From Caprella mutica (taxonomy: Eukaryota > Arthropoda > Malacostraca > Amphipoda > Caprellidae): DNA of 64,000 nt. Of this stretch, positions 47,201 through 55,878 are shown in pieces. Every line of letters starts with the position of its first letter. Within the stretch, counting starts at the first letter, position 1. The notes under the pieces are model-generated. The model saw only the letters and a list, made by a program, of their open reading frames with translations, did not search any database and was not told the DNA's origin. The stretch lies in NCBI GenBank assembly GCA_947561585.1, contig CANNZV010002303.1:40396-104395 (forward strand), given 5' to 3'. A program made the translations under genes and the position numbers.

Positions 47201-49701
47201 GGAATACTCGAAACTGATCAGTACCTTACGCAATGATGAATTAGGTAAATTAATTAGAGATTCCGATTGGATGTTGCGAATTGGGAAGCAGTACTTTGCA
47301 AACGTGATGAATGAAAGAAAACCTTTCGAAACGGCCAAAAGAGTTAGAAAGCATTTGCGAGGATTAGCATTAATTTTTGGTAAATTCAAAGAACAAGTCA
47401 AAGGCCAAGCCAATCTTATTGATATGATGACAGTGGGAAAAATTGAAATTTTAACTGATATCATAGAAAATATTTGTGAGGAACAGAAAAATTAGGTGCT
47501 ATATTATTATGAAATAATAAGGTGTACTTGTGACATCGCCTCAGTTTTCACAACAATAGACGGAGAGAAAGATTTAACAGTTAAACTGAACGAATTCCAA
47601 AAAACATCCAATATGTTCTGGAAATCAAGAAGGAAGAAGGCACTAGATTCCATCAGTATCAAGCGTCAAGACAAAACTAGAGTACCTGCAAATATTCCTG
47701 CTAAAGATATATTATGCGAATTGGTACGATCTGTAACAAATAAATTACAGACGTTGCTAAAATATGGAGAAGAATTGCCTGCTGATGGGAAATCCTACAT
47801 CAAGGTAGGATCACACTGATTCACGCATTCAATGTGTATAGTTGTAAATATCATTTCACTTCAGTGAGAAAAGTGTAACTTTTAATAATTAATATTAATT
47901 TTTCATTATAGCGTAAAATTAGAAGTGGGAAATAAATTTTCTTATAGATGTATATGTTAATATAAGAAAAGTAATTTTTTTAGCGAACTAAATCAAACTT
48001 GTTAGCTAATCTATTCTTCATTTTAGCTATTCAACATAAATGTCTTTTCAGATTCGACGTCTGATGTTTGCATACTTGACTCTTAAGAATGCAAGGAGGG
48101 GGGAAGAAGTTTGCAGACTTACAACTGAACACTGCAGAAGAGGAATAGCGGGTACTTACACAAACACCGAACATATAGTAAAACTGTCTGATGCACATAA
48201 AAACATCCTCAAAGATAATTTGATCTTCTATGTCCCAGCCAAAAATGGCAAAGAGAATGCAGACATTGTGGTCAACCGTGAATATGGTCGCTTTTTTGAA
48301 TATATGATTAATGATAATATCAGAAAATTATCTGGAATCCCAAAAGAAAATAATTTTGTATTTGCATCTTTAAACAGCACTAACCACAGCTCAGGGTGGC
48401 ATGATCTAGACTTTGTGTGTACAAAATATGGAGTTGGTTCTATTAATGCGACAAAAAACAGGCATTTAGTCGCCATGATCATGGAGGGAGCCAACTTAAC
48501 TGAAAAAGAGCATGGAAGTCTGCTCAAAATCTTCAGCCATTCGAAAGACATCCATGAAACCATATACAGATGTCCACCAGCGCTCAATTCTATCATCATT
48601 GCGGATAAGATGCAGAAGGAAATTACCTCTACGTCTATGGACCAAGAAAGTGGAAATACAGAGAATTTAAATGAGGAGAATCTAAATGGTACGTAAATGT
48701 AATGTAATGTGTCTTATGACTCTTTATCATCCTGTAACATCAATCTTCTCTCAATATTCACGGATTACATTAATATCCAGAGCCCATGTGAACTAGTAGG
48801 GTATGAATGATATGATTGCGGCGGTTATTTATTTCTAATTTCTTGTACTTGAATTCATTCAGGTTTATCATTTTTGATCTCTAATTGTAGTTATAGACAT
48901 TTAGAGATAGTGCTAGAGTTATGCTCTTTAACTACGAGGTCATAAGATTTGTGTGTTGAGTATGAACTATCATATCTTCATTTAATATTCAGGGGATCAG
49001 TGATATTTTTGTTACTTTTTACACTGTAGCTTTTCTGCTTGAATAAGACCTGTCAGTGAATGGTGATTGTAAATCAAAACCATGGGTCAGATTAGTGTTT
49101 CGTACAAATCTTCAAATACTTATAAAATTATTGACATCTATCAAGCTGCTCTCCTGTGTAATTTCTATTCAGAGATCCCTTCTATAATTTCACCTTTGAT
49201 GTCTGAAACGGTCTTAAAATACACGCCACATTTAATTTACATCAAATTATTTTGACAGATTTGGAAAGCTATTTCGCCATGGAATCACCGCTTCGAAGAG
49301 AATTAGACGATCCTTCTCCGAGCTATGAAACCAGAGAAGTAGACGATCCTTCTCCGAGCTATGAAACCAGAGAAGTAGACGATCCTTCGCCGAGCTATGA
49401 AACCAGAGAATTAGACCATTCTACGTCAAGTGATGAGACATTCCACTCTTCTGAGAGAGATTGCGTCACCCCCAAACGTAAGAGAATGAAATTCTCAGAT
49501 CGAGAAAAAAAAGTTCTAAAAGATAAATTCCATTTCTATATAAATGATCGTATAAATGAAAGTCCTAGGCCTGTATCAAAAAATATAGTTCCATTAGTAA
49601 AATCAGGTGTTCTCCCTTCACTCAGGAATTTCAGTACTCCACAGAAGGTACACAAGGTTCGAACTGCGATATATAATTATCGTCGACTAAACAAACAATA
49701 A
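38155..49701 (+). CDS. SET-domain / tyrosine-recombinase-like fusion gene, 5' partial, with 13 duplicated exons
   Basis: Exons placed at 38155-38239, 39432-39567, 40036-40232, 41585-41626, thirteen from 41815 to 44451, 46816-47804, 48052-48688 and 49259-49701. All have AG and GT borders, and phases agree at every junction (1, 2, 1, then 1 throughout the array, 0, 1). The total, 3726 nt, is exactly 1242 codons. Order: KMT5A-like SET domain, repeat region of about 400 residues, two zinc-knuckle-like motifs, Crypton-type recombinase domain, basic helical tail. SET domains methylate lysines. Recombinase domains of this type are known as domesticated Crypton derivatives, so a chromatin or DNA-binding protein is a reasonable guess. 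I recall similar SET and recombinase sequences together in invertebrate and fish proteins but could not check. One TAG at 47493-47495 is in frame. The start codon is not in the identified exons. Confidence 0.75.
38340..38440. repeat. 15-bp subterminal repeat, about 6-7 copies
   Basis: Unit (A/T)TCGCCGAAA(A/T)CACA; because 15 is a multiple of three, both strands show repetitive open frames that are not genes. A related GAATGTGTTTTCGG motif is at the other end of the element. Confidence 0.85.
38486..38688. mobile_element. PIF/Harbinger-like MITE nested in the intronic TIR element
   Basis: Ends AGGCCTTGTTACACGGTGCG and CGCACCGTGTATCAAGGCCT are inverted repeats. Flanked by TAA (38483-38485 and 38689-38691). 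Internal TACTCG and CGAGTA motifs repeat in both orientations. Confidence 0.85.
39432..39567 (+). CDS. SET domain exon, N-terminal half
   Basis: Acceptor TTTGATTGCAG. Begins GKGLVSNKRISQGSFIHFYG, matching the GxGxxxxxxxxxGxFxxxYxG start of KMT5A-type SET domains that binds S-adenosylmethionine. Ends ELISKPKS and a split Trp codon (TG|G). Phase 1 in, 2 out. Donor TG|GTAATA. Confidence 0.8.
40036..40232 (+). CDS. SET domain exon, C-terminal half
   Basis: Acceptor TTTCTTTACAG. Contains IDASNSPNVCRYMNDSKCNP, then ALKDILPFTELEYDYGGGD and PWRKKNEG. The GEELxYDYG-type motif with the catalytic tyrosine is kept (ELEYDYG). In the usual R(F/L)INHS motif the His is Asp here (RYMNDSKCNPN). Donor AAG|GTACGT, phase 1 out, which sets the phase used by every downstream exon of the array. 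Confidence 0.85.
40290..40920 (+). mobile_element. Possible PIF/Harbinger-derived insertion in an intron
   Basis: Lies between SET and linker exons. It contains repeated CTTGCGCAAGT and ACTTGTGCAAG motifs and a small frame, 40431-40529, starting MSSSDDEFLFWLLFVLYMHQ, similar to the acidic-then-hydrophobic start of Harbinger transposases. Termini AAAGGTGGCTACTCACG and CGTCTGGCTTGTGGCCTAAG are only weakly complementary, so borders are uncertain. Confidence 0.35.
41077..41176 (+). CDS. Candidate alternative exon after the SET domain
   Basis: Acceptor TTGATTACAG and donor AAAGAG|GTAAAT. It is open in the phase supplied by the SET exon (GFSFQILKFIHYNANYLQFI...), but it leaves in phase 2, and splicing to the next exon gives TGA within three codons. 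Reading into the intron also stops at once (AGG TAA). If used, it would end the protein shortly after the SET domain. Confidence 0.3.
41585..41626 (+). CDS. Linker exon, 14 codons
   Basis: Acceptor ATTTCACAG, donor TTAG|GTATGT, phase 1 both sides. Joined to the SET exon it reads DLPDAVRFGVPFEL and passes phase 1 to the repeated exons. It is short, but its phase and borders fit exactly. Confidence 0.65.
   Translation: MYLMQFVLECHSN
41815..44451 (+). repeat. Tandem array of 13 duplicated coding exons
   Basis: Exon starts: 41815, 42025, 42238, 42451, 42664, 42877, 43090, 43300, 43513, 43723, 43936, 44146, 44359. Exons are 90 or 93 nt. Every intron between them is 120 nt. Each exon has acceptor TTTTTTTAG and donor AAAG|GTAAATC, is phase 1 on both sides and encodes 30-31 residues beginning ASPGS(C)SHDLVDP and ending GGTLTEDINQK. 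Variable residues: Cys present or absent, Pro/Leu, Phe/Cys, Ile-Val/Phe-Phe, and one Gly/Glu (exon 9). Exons 6 and 8, and 7 and 9, are almost the same, indicating duplication of a two-unit block. The peptide has no recognised domain and looks like a Ser/Pro/Asp-rich linker. Confidence 0.9.
44667..44704 (+). CDS. Candidate alternative terminal exon
   Basis: After acceptor ATAATACAG, the phase from the last array exon gives GGSFPFDYLHQI and TAA. Two overlapping AATAAA signals follow at 44740-44750. This could end a shorter protein of SET plus repeats, without the recombinase part. Such a short exon can arise by chance. Confidence 0.3.
44901..44965. repeat. Fragment of the TAGTTTGTTG dispersed repeat
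   Basis: TGTAGTTTGTTGTATCCGCT followed by TTCATGATTG and AATGACCTG matches 14075-14135, 25270-25330 and 33086-33135, and is inverted at 52850-52910. The GC-rich palindrome that usually follows is missing, replaced by the TIR element at 44976. Confidence 0.8.
44985..45140. repeat. 16-bp tandem repeat, about 10 copies
   Basis: Unit ACAATTCGCCATGAGT; the first copy is part of the element's terminus. Minus-strand frames that repeat MANCTHGELYSWRIVL come from this. Confidence 0.97.
45141..45355. repeat. Second 16-bp tandem repeat, about 13 copies
   Basis: Unit TAGGACAGCTCTCGGT (CAGT in the first three). Same length as the neighbouring array but a different sequence, though both contain GGACA or TACA-type cores like the terminus. 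Confidence 0.97.
45497..45820 (-). CDS. Hypothetical protein of the dispersed gene-like family
   Basis: The longest open member of the family: 107 residues. Residues 10-30 are hydrophobic (FLVSCYIMGLLLLGLFQAA), a possible signal peptide or anchor. The rest is basic and probably helical: AFNVCFEMKGFLVDVKRNLN, FEQRHKPPIRDILMDIEKLL and RGCNLLPRN. Homology with 57425-57800 extends from the start codon (MINFYTLK versus MTCFYSFK). The family's more distal part (GTGACTGCACTCACGAATAG) follows after the stop at 45497. No known domain recognised. It may be transposon-encoded or a captured host exon. Confidence 0.4.
   Translation of the reverse strand: MINFYTLKTNFNFLVSCYIMGLLLLGLFQAAKDIRAINIKLEAFNVCFEMKGFLVDVKRNLNTKTGRKNQKAKLLFEQRHKPPIRDILMDIEKLLRGCNLLPRNYIK
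46028..46631. repeat. Long inverted repeat in the intron before the recombinase exon
   Basis: Left arm 46028-46093 (TTGGGTCTGGTAATACTGAT to GGTTCTCTAAACCAAT) and right arm 46566-46631 are near-perfect complements, with weaker pairing beyond. Probably a non-autonomous TIR element. No clear target duplication found. Confidence 0.75.
46816..47804 (+). CDS. Zinc-knuckle and N-terminal recombinase region exon
   Basis: Acceptor TTTTGTTCTCAG, phase 1. Begins GLRPKPSINSKSRRVPRPCL. First motif: CLYC followed by RHLKTVH (C2H2-like). Second: CANC followed by SRHKC. Next comes RVRKHLRGLALIFGKFKE and, later, KSRRKKALDSISIKRQ and ANIPAKDI, positions that in this Crypton-derived family (as I know it) precede the catalytic core. 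TAG at 47493-47495 interrupts the otherwise continuous frame, with family-like sequence on both sides. Donor ATCAAG|GTAGGA, phase 0. No intron of plausible length would remove the stop. Confidence 0.75.
48052..48688 (+). CDS. Crypton-type tyrosine recombinase catalytic exon
   Basis: Acceptor TGTCTTTTCAG, phase 0. LKNARRGEEVCRL carries the first catalytic Arg (family pattern N-x-R-R-G-E). VPAKNGKE supplies the beta-strand Lys. GSINATKNRHLVAMIM corresponds to the H-x-x-R box, with its Arg kept but its first His replaced. FSHSKDIHETIYRCPP corresponds to the G-H-S...Y box, with His and the Tyr nucleophile present. Most active-site residues are kept, but one is changed. Known domesticated members are regarded as host DNA-binding proteins rather than active transposases. 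Phase 1 out (AATG|GTACGT). Confidence 0.8.
48896..49060 (-). pseudogene. Eroded fragment of the dispersed gene-like family
   Basis: GATAGTGCTAGAGTTATGCT, CTACGAGGTCATAAGATTT and TATCTTCATTTAAT follow the same order as 51780-51890 and 20530-20600. It lies in the last intron of the SET gene. Confidence 0.45.
49259..49701 (+). CDS. Last exon: acidic repeat and basic helical tail
   Basis: Acceptor TATTTTGACAG, phase 1, giving DLESYFAMESPLRRELD. Three 39-bp repeats encode DDPSPSYETREVD. Then VTPKRKRMKFSDREKKVLKD, INDRINESPRPVSKN and VHKVRTAIYNYRRLNKQ, ending at TAA. The pattern KRxxFSxxEKxxLKxxFxxYI...VRTxIYNYRR matches the C-terminal Myb-like segment I associate with Crypton-derived proteins (usually TxxExxAVxxHLxxFI...VKxYVxNRI). 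PKRKRMK could be a nuclear localisation signal. An AATAAA overlaps the stop (49697-49702). Confidence 0.75.
49307..49414 (+). repeat. 39-bp coding repeat, 3 copies
   Basis: Unit encodes 13 residues, DDPSPSYETREVD-like, and keeps the frame. The copies differ by single bases (TCTCCG/TCGCCG, GTAGAC/TTAGAC). Confidence 0.95.
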
Positions 49702-50599
49702 ACAAGCTCATTCCAATGAATACTATATTTAAAACTTTCTGTAACCTAATTAGAATATGATTCCCGAGTAATATTTTCCAAGGAGAAAATTATGTTCCTA
49801 AAACTAAAAATTGTTTGGTACCATTAGAAAATGAAGGAAATTTAATTATTTTTTATTGTTGTTTATTCTTATACAATGTTCTTTTTTCTTCTCAATTTTG
49901 AAGAGTTTATAAATTTAATTACTTAAAGGAAGGTTAGAGATGCCGTTTATTTTGTTGTGGTGCCCAGGGGCTCTAACTTGTAACTGTCTAGTGAATGGAA
50001 GACCCCGATCTGTTGTAATTTGGATCATGAAATACTTTTTTTTCATTTATGAAATGTTTATCATTTTTTGAAAGAGATTTATATTAAAAATATGTATCAA
50101 TTTTCTTTCACTGAAACTTCAAAGTTTCAGTGATGATTTATATTAAACTTATATTAAAAATATACATTTGTTTTCTTTTAGCACCCAGGGACTCTAATCA
50201 AGGCAATCTATCAAGGCTGGTACATTCTGGCGTTTACAGTTTGAACAGCTGATTGCCGAAATCATAACAAAGCGATACGCTAACATTTATTTAGATAGGA
50301 ATAAATAGAAAAAAAACTGGTTGAGTTTTCCTTTGACTTATTTTTTTATAGTTAAGAGTGTAAATTTGATTTACAATTTTTACAGTGTATTCTCTAAAAT
50401 CTCTGCTATCGATTGCAATATTTCTTTTCGATAAATAATTAGGTTTAAAGGTAAAAATATTATATGGAATATATTTATCTAGAATTAGTGAATATTGTTT
50501 ACATTGTGTTAAATCCGATAGCTATTGATTAAAGAAATTATGGTTTACTCACTGATCAAGTTGTGATTTTGTTATGATACCTGTTCATTTGAAAGAATA
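49702..50599. other. 3' flank of the SET gene
   Basis: No gene seen. Two similar segments (about 50040-50100 and 50130-50180) share ATTTATATTAAA and TTTTCTTT motifs, and both flank text resembling CACCCAGGG(G/A)CTCTAA. Confidence 0.4.
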
Positions 50600-51427
50600 G
50601 AATAGAAGTACTCAGTGAAATACAGCCCAAAAACCAACTCTGTTACAAAATTCAAATTCTCTTTCACAACCTCCTATCATCCAACATTGAAATAGCAATC
50701 ATATGGATTCCAGGTCATAGCGGAATTCCAGGTAATTAACTAGCAGATCAGGAGGGCAAACAGGCAGCAACCAGAAACCCAGAATTTATACCTTGTCCCC
50801 ATACCGACTGGACCCCTCTTATAAAAAGCAAGCTAATTTCACTGTGGAAAATACAATGGAACAAAAGGAAATCGCATTTCAAATCAATAGTAAATGAACA
50901 ATCAAAATCAAAAATTCTGAACTAGGCAAGGAAGGAAGGAGTCATAATTAACAGATTCGTCTTTGACATATCAACTTCACTAACAGCTATATAATGAGTG
51001 AGTCTATTGCCCGAAATGTTCCACCATGTCCATGGTGTGACAATGAAGCATATCTTCCTAGACTGTACCGAACTAACCATCGCAAGAAGCACCATCCTCA
51101 ACTCTACCAACATCAACTCTCTTGGGAGAGGATATCAACCCTTCTCTCATTTTCAATTTTCTCAAATCCCTCAGAATATATAATAAAATTTAGTGGTGAG
51201 TGATGCCCTCCTCTCATCTAGATATTCAAAATATTCTACCATTTAGTTCCATATATAGGTTAAATATCCTGTTATATCAATATGAATCCATGTAAATCCC
51301 TAAAGCAGCTGGTTGCCTCGGTAGCTTGCTACCAGGGAAAAAAGAAACTCATTTTGTAACCTACATGACTAATAAATGGGGGACTTTCCCTGAAGTAGTT
51401 CAGTTGTCTAATAAATAAATAAAAAAT
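50600..51427 (+). pseudogene. LINE 3' end: RNase H and CCHC-type tail
   Basis: The frame from about 50605 reads IEVLSEIQPKNQLCYKIQIL, then IIWIPGHSGIPGN, a stop, then LADQEGKQAA. IPGHxGIxGNExAD is the RNase H motif of I/R1/LOA-type non-LTR retrotransposons, and here the Glu codon has become TAA. About 200 bp later CPWCDNEAYL in one frame and MKHIFLDCTEL in another match the usual C-x2-C...H...C tail, so a frame shift is present. The element ends in TAATAAATAAATAAA (51409-51424). Upstream reverse transcriptase is absent, consistent with 5' truncation. Confidence 0.8.
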
Positions 51428-51769
51428 ACTTATAGGTGTTGTAGGTAGACAATTTTTTATGATATTCTCTACAAGCACATGCTTCAATCATATGTAAATA
51501 TTTGCAAATGTACATGATCCTGTCTTGAGCTGTGAACCTGATTATGCTTAGATTGAAGTGAAATACAGTTGAAGATCAACCTAACATTTGTGGAGAAAGT
51601 CCTAAGTAGTAGGTAGACAGTTTGTTATATAGCTATACCCTTGAATTTTAGTATTATTGGCTTTGAATTACATCCGAATACTGTCTGTGGTGAAATGGAG
51701 AGATGACTTGTCACCAGACTCCGAACTGTTTTAATTTAATTATGATTTTGTTACCATGTTTATCAGTTT
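51428..51769. other. Non-coding
   Basis: Nothing recognised. Confidence 0.4.
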
Positions 51770-51950
51770 TTTAACGCTACTTGCAGTTTTAGAGGATAGC
51801 GCTAGGATTCTGCTCTTCAACCACGAGGTCTTAGATTTTGTGTTAGGTAGACTTCATTTACCGTTACCCCTTCATTTTCCTCTTAGATTTTTGGTTACGT
51901 AGGCACCGTAGGCTTCATCTATCACCTATTCATTTTCCTCTTCCATTATT
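51770..51950 (-). pseudogene. 3' part of the dispersed gene-like family
   Basis: TTTTTTAACGCTACTTGCAG, GAGGATAGCGCTAGGATTCT, CCACGAGGTCTTAGATTTTG and CCCCTTCATTTTCCTCTT are shared with 9560-9670 (inverted), 20010-20620 and 45380-45460. The part coding for the 107-residue ORF is missing. Confidence 0.6.
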
Positions 51951-52098
51951 ACCAAAAAAATAGATATTGAATGAAACTTGAAGTTATGCATTCTTGAAGA
52001 AAAATGAATTAAAACTTGCTGTCCTCATACCGTGTGAATTTGTCATTCACTTACCTTTTTAGAATTTGAAATTCAAAAATAAAGTTCAATGTTATCTA

Positions 52099-52340
52099 TA
52101 GGGTTGTGACATTATGCATTTCCAAATATGCAGTATATGCACTGGGAAATATACTGCATATGCAACAGGTTTTATGCTTTTTGAGAAAACGCATATGTTT
52201 TGCAGATAAAACATATGCACTTAAAGATAATGGATATAAGAAAAGGCATATGCATTTGAAACTGAAAGGAAGGAAATATATGCACTTCCAGCTGTTTATA
52301 TCTGGTGGGAGGTTGAACAAACCCCCTAATTTATTTGTTA
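52099..52340. mobile_element. Lone hAT left end and associated GCATAT-rich DNA
   Basis: TAGGGTTGTGACATTATGCA repeats the terminus of the complete element at 52403, but no matching right end or target duplication is found before the mariner begins at 52343. Confidence 0.5.
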
Positions 52341-52402
52341 TACAGGGTGGGGCGTAAGTTTGGAAGCAAATGAAAGTGCATATTAAAAATATATTTAATA
52401 AT

Positions 52403-53610
52403 TAGGGTTGTGACAATATTCTTTTGGCTTAAAGAATTATTCTTTATGCTTTTTAGCAATAAAGCATATTTTTTGAAATAAAGAATATTCTCAAAATATG
52501 CTTTTAGTTAATCGAATAGTCCAAGTGACTGCAAATGAAACACAAACTAATTTTTATTGTTTGAATGAATGATTCAAGAATTTTTAAGTTTAAAAGACTA
52601 GGTGAGGAAATTACCTTACTGAATCATTGGAACCTAAGGCGATAATTAATAGTAATAATTTCAATAAGGAGTACACGATAGGAGCTGCCATTTAATGTTA
52701 CGCTTTACCTTTTGTAAACGGTTACTATTCATTGGTGCGACCCTCCATTAGTCCTACACTTTTGCGGTTTATTTCTGATTGAATCTCAAAATATATGTAT
52801 ATCGGGGGAAGGGATGTGTCATGTGCTACCCCTCTGACCCCCCCGTCAGGTCATTTAAAAATCATGAAGTGTGCAGTACAACAAACTAGCGAATACAACA
52901 ATTTCCATTAAATCGAATGAGGAAATGCATCGTACAAATTAGCTAATATTTGAAATAAAGTAAAATATATACCAAAGTAAAAAAAATAAAGGTAAATATT
53001 GTATTATTTAAATTGCTATAGGTATCTATAATGTATATTTATGTAATATTTCTTATTTTAATCAAAAAATATAACTAGAAATAACACAGAAAGATGTAAC
53101 TGTCGGACTAATGACACGTCCCCATTGTAAACGGAGCTAGGACGTTTCGGTACCAGATTTTTTATTCCAAGACGAACCTTATTTTTTAAACTCGAAATGA
53201 GTTAAGACTACAAATTATAGCAGATAACAGACGTAGAATTATTTTCGAGAATTTAAAAACAGCTATGATCATCAAATGTAATAAATGCTTTCTTTATTGT
53301 ACAAGTTATTGTCTAAAACTCTCTCAATTTGACATTGTTTCCTACCCTGCCTTCTATATAAATATATCATCGATGAAAACTCTCAATTACAATTAGCCTT
53401 ATTGCAAAGAAATTAGAACATATAAAGCTAACCTGAACGCATATCATTGAGCATATAAAGCTAACCTGAACGCATAAAAAGCATATTTTGAGCATAAAAT
53501 GTATATTTTAAGCATAAAAAGAATATTTTAAGGCATAAAAAGCATAAAAGCATATTTAACAAGCATAAAGCATGAAAGCATATTTCAAAAAGAATATTGT
53601 CACAACCCTA
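52403..53610. mobile_element. hAT element nested in the mariner
   Basis: Ends TAGGGTTGTGACAATATTC and GAATATTGTCACAACCCTA are perfect inverted repeats. Flanked by a perfect 8-bp TTAATAAT (52395-52402 and 53611-53618). Internal AAAGCATATTTT motifs cluster near both ends. No transposase frame. Confidence 0.92.
52722..53126. mobile_element. Third-level nested element with 8-bp target duplication
   Basis: Inserted in the hAT element, flanked by a perfect GTAAACGG (52714-52721 and 53127-53134). Subterminal CCATTAGTCCTACA and TGTCGGACTAATGACACG are inverted. Related to 32862-34412 and also carries, inverted, the TAGTTTGTTGTACTGCACAC block. Confidence 0.85.
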
Positions 53611-53670
53611 TTAATAATTTACAGTTATGTATTATTACATAAGGGTTTTAAGAATTCAAAAATCATAAAT

Positions 53671-54667
53671 TTATTCAAAATGTCCCCCCTTGTTTTTAAT
53701 AACAGCCTCAAATCTCCTCCGAACTCCTACTACTGCGGCACGCAACTGTTCTTGTGAAATTTCCTTCCAAGATCTCTGGAGCGAACGCTTTAAATCATCC
53801 ACACTGCGATGGAATTTACCACAGGCCTTTGATTCAAGAATGGACCATACCGAAAAGTCCATAGGATTAACATCTGGGGAGCAGGGAGGCCACATTTCTT
53901 TGGACCAAAACCGTGGAAGATGGTCATAGCACCAGTTTTGAGTGACATTTGCAGTATGTGAATTTCTTGCTGAAATGTCCATAGAGTGTCATTACCGAAG
54001 TGATCCTTAGCTGACTCCAACATTGGCGTCAAAATATTCTCAATATAACATTTAGCATTGATTTTGGCGCCTTGTTCGACAAAAATCAAAGGAGATCTCC
54101 AAGTTTCTGAAACGGGGGCCCAGACCATTACTGAAGCAGGTTTCATGGTTCTGTGGACAGTTTTTTGGTTGTATGGGATGTCTTTTGCACTTTTACCAAT
54201 TATTCTGTCATTCCTCCGGTTGTGAGCCATTTCCACTGTGAAATTTTTTTCGTCAGACCAAACAATTTCACCAGCCGTGCCAGACTTCAATTCTCTCAGA
54301 AGTGCTTTGCTTCTCTCCAATCTCTTTTTCTTTACAGCTTCTGACAGAGTCTGTCTCTTTTGGAGGTGAAAGAACACATCTTTAGGTCTTCTTTGACAAC
54401 TCTTCTCATTGTTCCGGGACTCACATTAGCTGTTTTGGCTAACAATCGTATTGACCTTTTCGGTTTCCTCCTGATCTTCTCTCGGGCACATTTTATCAGT
54501 TGTTTGGTGCGTTCACTTCTTGGACGATCAGTCAAGTCTCCTCTCTCATTAAAACGCTTCACACACTTCCAAATAGTCGATCTCGCTATTGAGAGAGTCT
54601 TTGAAATGACGGAATCTGACTTCCCGGCATGGTGTAGAGCAATAATAGCTTCTCTTTTGTCTGACAT
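53671..54667 (-). pseudogene. Broken mariner-family transposase
   Basis: N-terminal part (54667-54332): MSDKREAIIALHHAGKSDSV and RSTIWKCVKRFNERGDLTDR, a helix-turn-helix followed by a second DNA-binding segment. The frame then shifts near 54350. The catalytic part (54377-53960) has VWSDEKNF with the first Asp. At WTFQQE a small deletion removes the FQQD second Asp and shifts the frame. The last frame (53982-53671) continues HTANVTQNW, RFWSKEMWPP and SPDVNPMDFSVW with the third Asp. Spacing suggests the DD37D (maT) group. At least two frame shifts make it inactive. Confidence 0.88.
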
Positions 54668-54823
54668 TTTTGAATTGACTAAATTTTTGTAAAAAATAAC
54701 ACTGCGACGTCATAATGTAGTGTCTCTACTAAAGTTCAAACCCTATCACCTACTTAGGAACTTATTTTTAAGAATTATATTAATGTTTGAAAAATTGCTT
54801 CCAAACTTACGCCTCACCCTGTA

Positions 54824-55878
54824 TACCTTTAGGTGTTCTATCATTTAGTTTTCCTAATAAATATGGTTTTAAATTTTGTTCAAAAATTAGAGAATATGGT
54901 TAACTATATGGCGCCATAAAGCTAAAAGTAACACTCACAGTAATGTAAATAAAGAATAAGATAATAATAGAAACAGATTATAGACACAGGTGGTCAGTAT
55001 GGCAATAGGACTTTTCCCCGCCGAATAAAATATCAGTAATTTAGGTTATTAAAGTATGATTTTGATAAAACACAAAATTTATTAGTAGAAAACACATTTT
55101 ATTAACAGAATTTGATTCCCGTAATTATGTGCCCATATTATTCGTTCGATTTTAAGATTGTGCCTTCGTATTTTCGTATATAATTAGGAGATGCTACAAA
55201 GTACGAACATTATTGCAATACTAAGGGTTACCAAGTGTCGCAAGTTACTCTAAGCAACTTCGATTTGTTCAGTTAATTAAACTCTAGTTTTCTATATCGT
55301 GAATTTATTATTTTATTTTTCAGCTATACATAAAATGGCGATCTATTAATTACTCGTTCAAATTTATGCTTTTCCAGATCATTAATAAACTTAATTAATT
55401 TTTTTTTAAATTAATTTATTAATTACTAGAGCCCGGACAAATGCTCTGATTTATTCGTTGTAAATACCTATTTATTAATTTTAAAAGTGTATGCATAAGT
55501 CCTAGAATGTTGTATTAAGGTCCTAAAATGCCTTGATAGGTCCTAAAATGCAATTTTTTAGGTCCTTAAATGCCTTTTTTTAGGTCCTAAAATGCCTTTT
55601 TTATAGGTCCTAAAAGTCCGGGCTCTATTCATTATCCATGAATCATTTTTATTAGATTTTATCATTTTGGGAGCGATTAGGTCGAAGGGCAAGGTCGCGA
55701 AAAGATTAAAATCATTTGAAGCGGTAGCGAACTTGCCATGGTATGCGCACCGAGTGCTGATTCTAGTTACGAATTTGAAATGATGGTCGGATTATTTTGT
55801 GATTTAATCATATTTCACGAACTGCCAAAATGAATTTCGGTAAAAATGATTAACGGTTTTTTCCATTCACTTCCAATT
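54824..55878. other. Non-coding
   Basis: 55495-55625 repeats TAGGTCCTAAAATGCCTTTT several times. No gene seen. Confidence 0.4.

Larger units (their letters stand above)
52343..54821 (-). mobile_element. Tc1/mariner element (probably DD37D) containing nested insertions
   Basis: Ends CAGGGTGGGGCGTAAGTTTG (left) and its near-complement ACTTACGCCTCACCCTG (right), each next to TA (52341-52342 and 54822-54823). The transposase remnant is on the minus strand. Without the 1.2-kb insertion it would be about 1.27 kb, the usual size. Confidence 0.9.

Noticed and set aside
47105..47464. Minus-strand ORF of 119 codons
   Set aside because: Antisense shadow of the zinc-knuckle and recombinase exon.
48228..48599. 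Minus-strand ORF of 123 codons
   Set aside because: Antisense shadow of the recombinase catalytic exon.
52096..52357. ORFs on both strands
   Set aside because: They lie in GCATAT-rich DNA next to a lone hAT terminus and run into the mariner end.
54360..54692. Plus-strand ORF of 110 codons
   Set aside because: Antisense shadow of the mariner transposase N-terminus.
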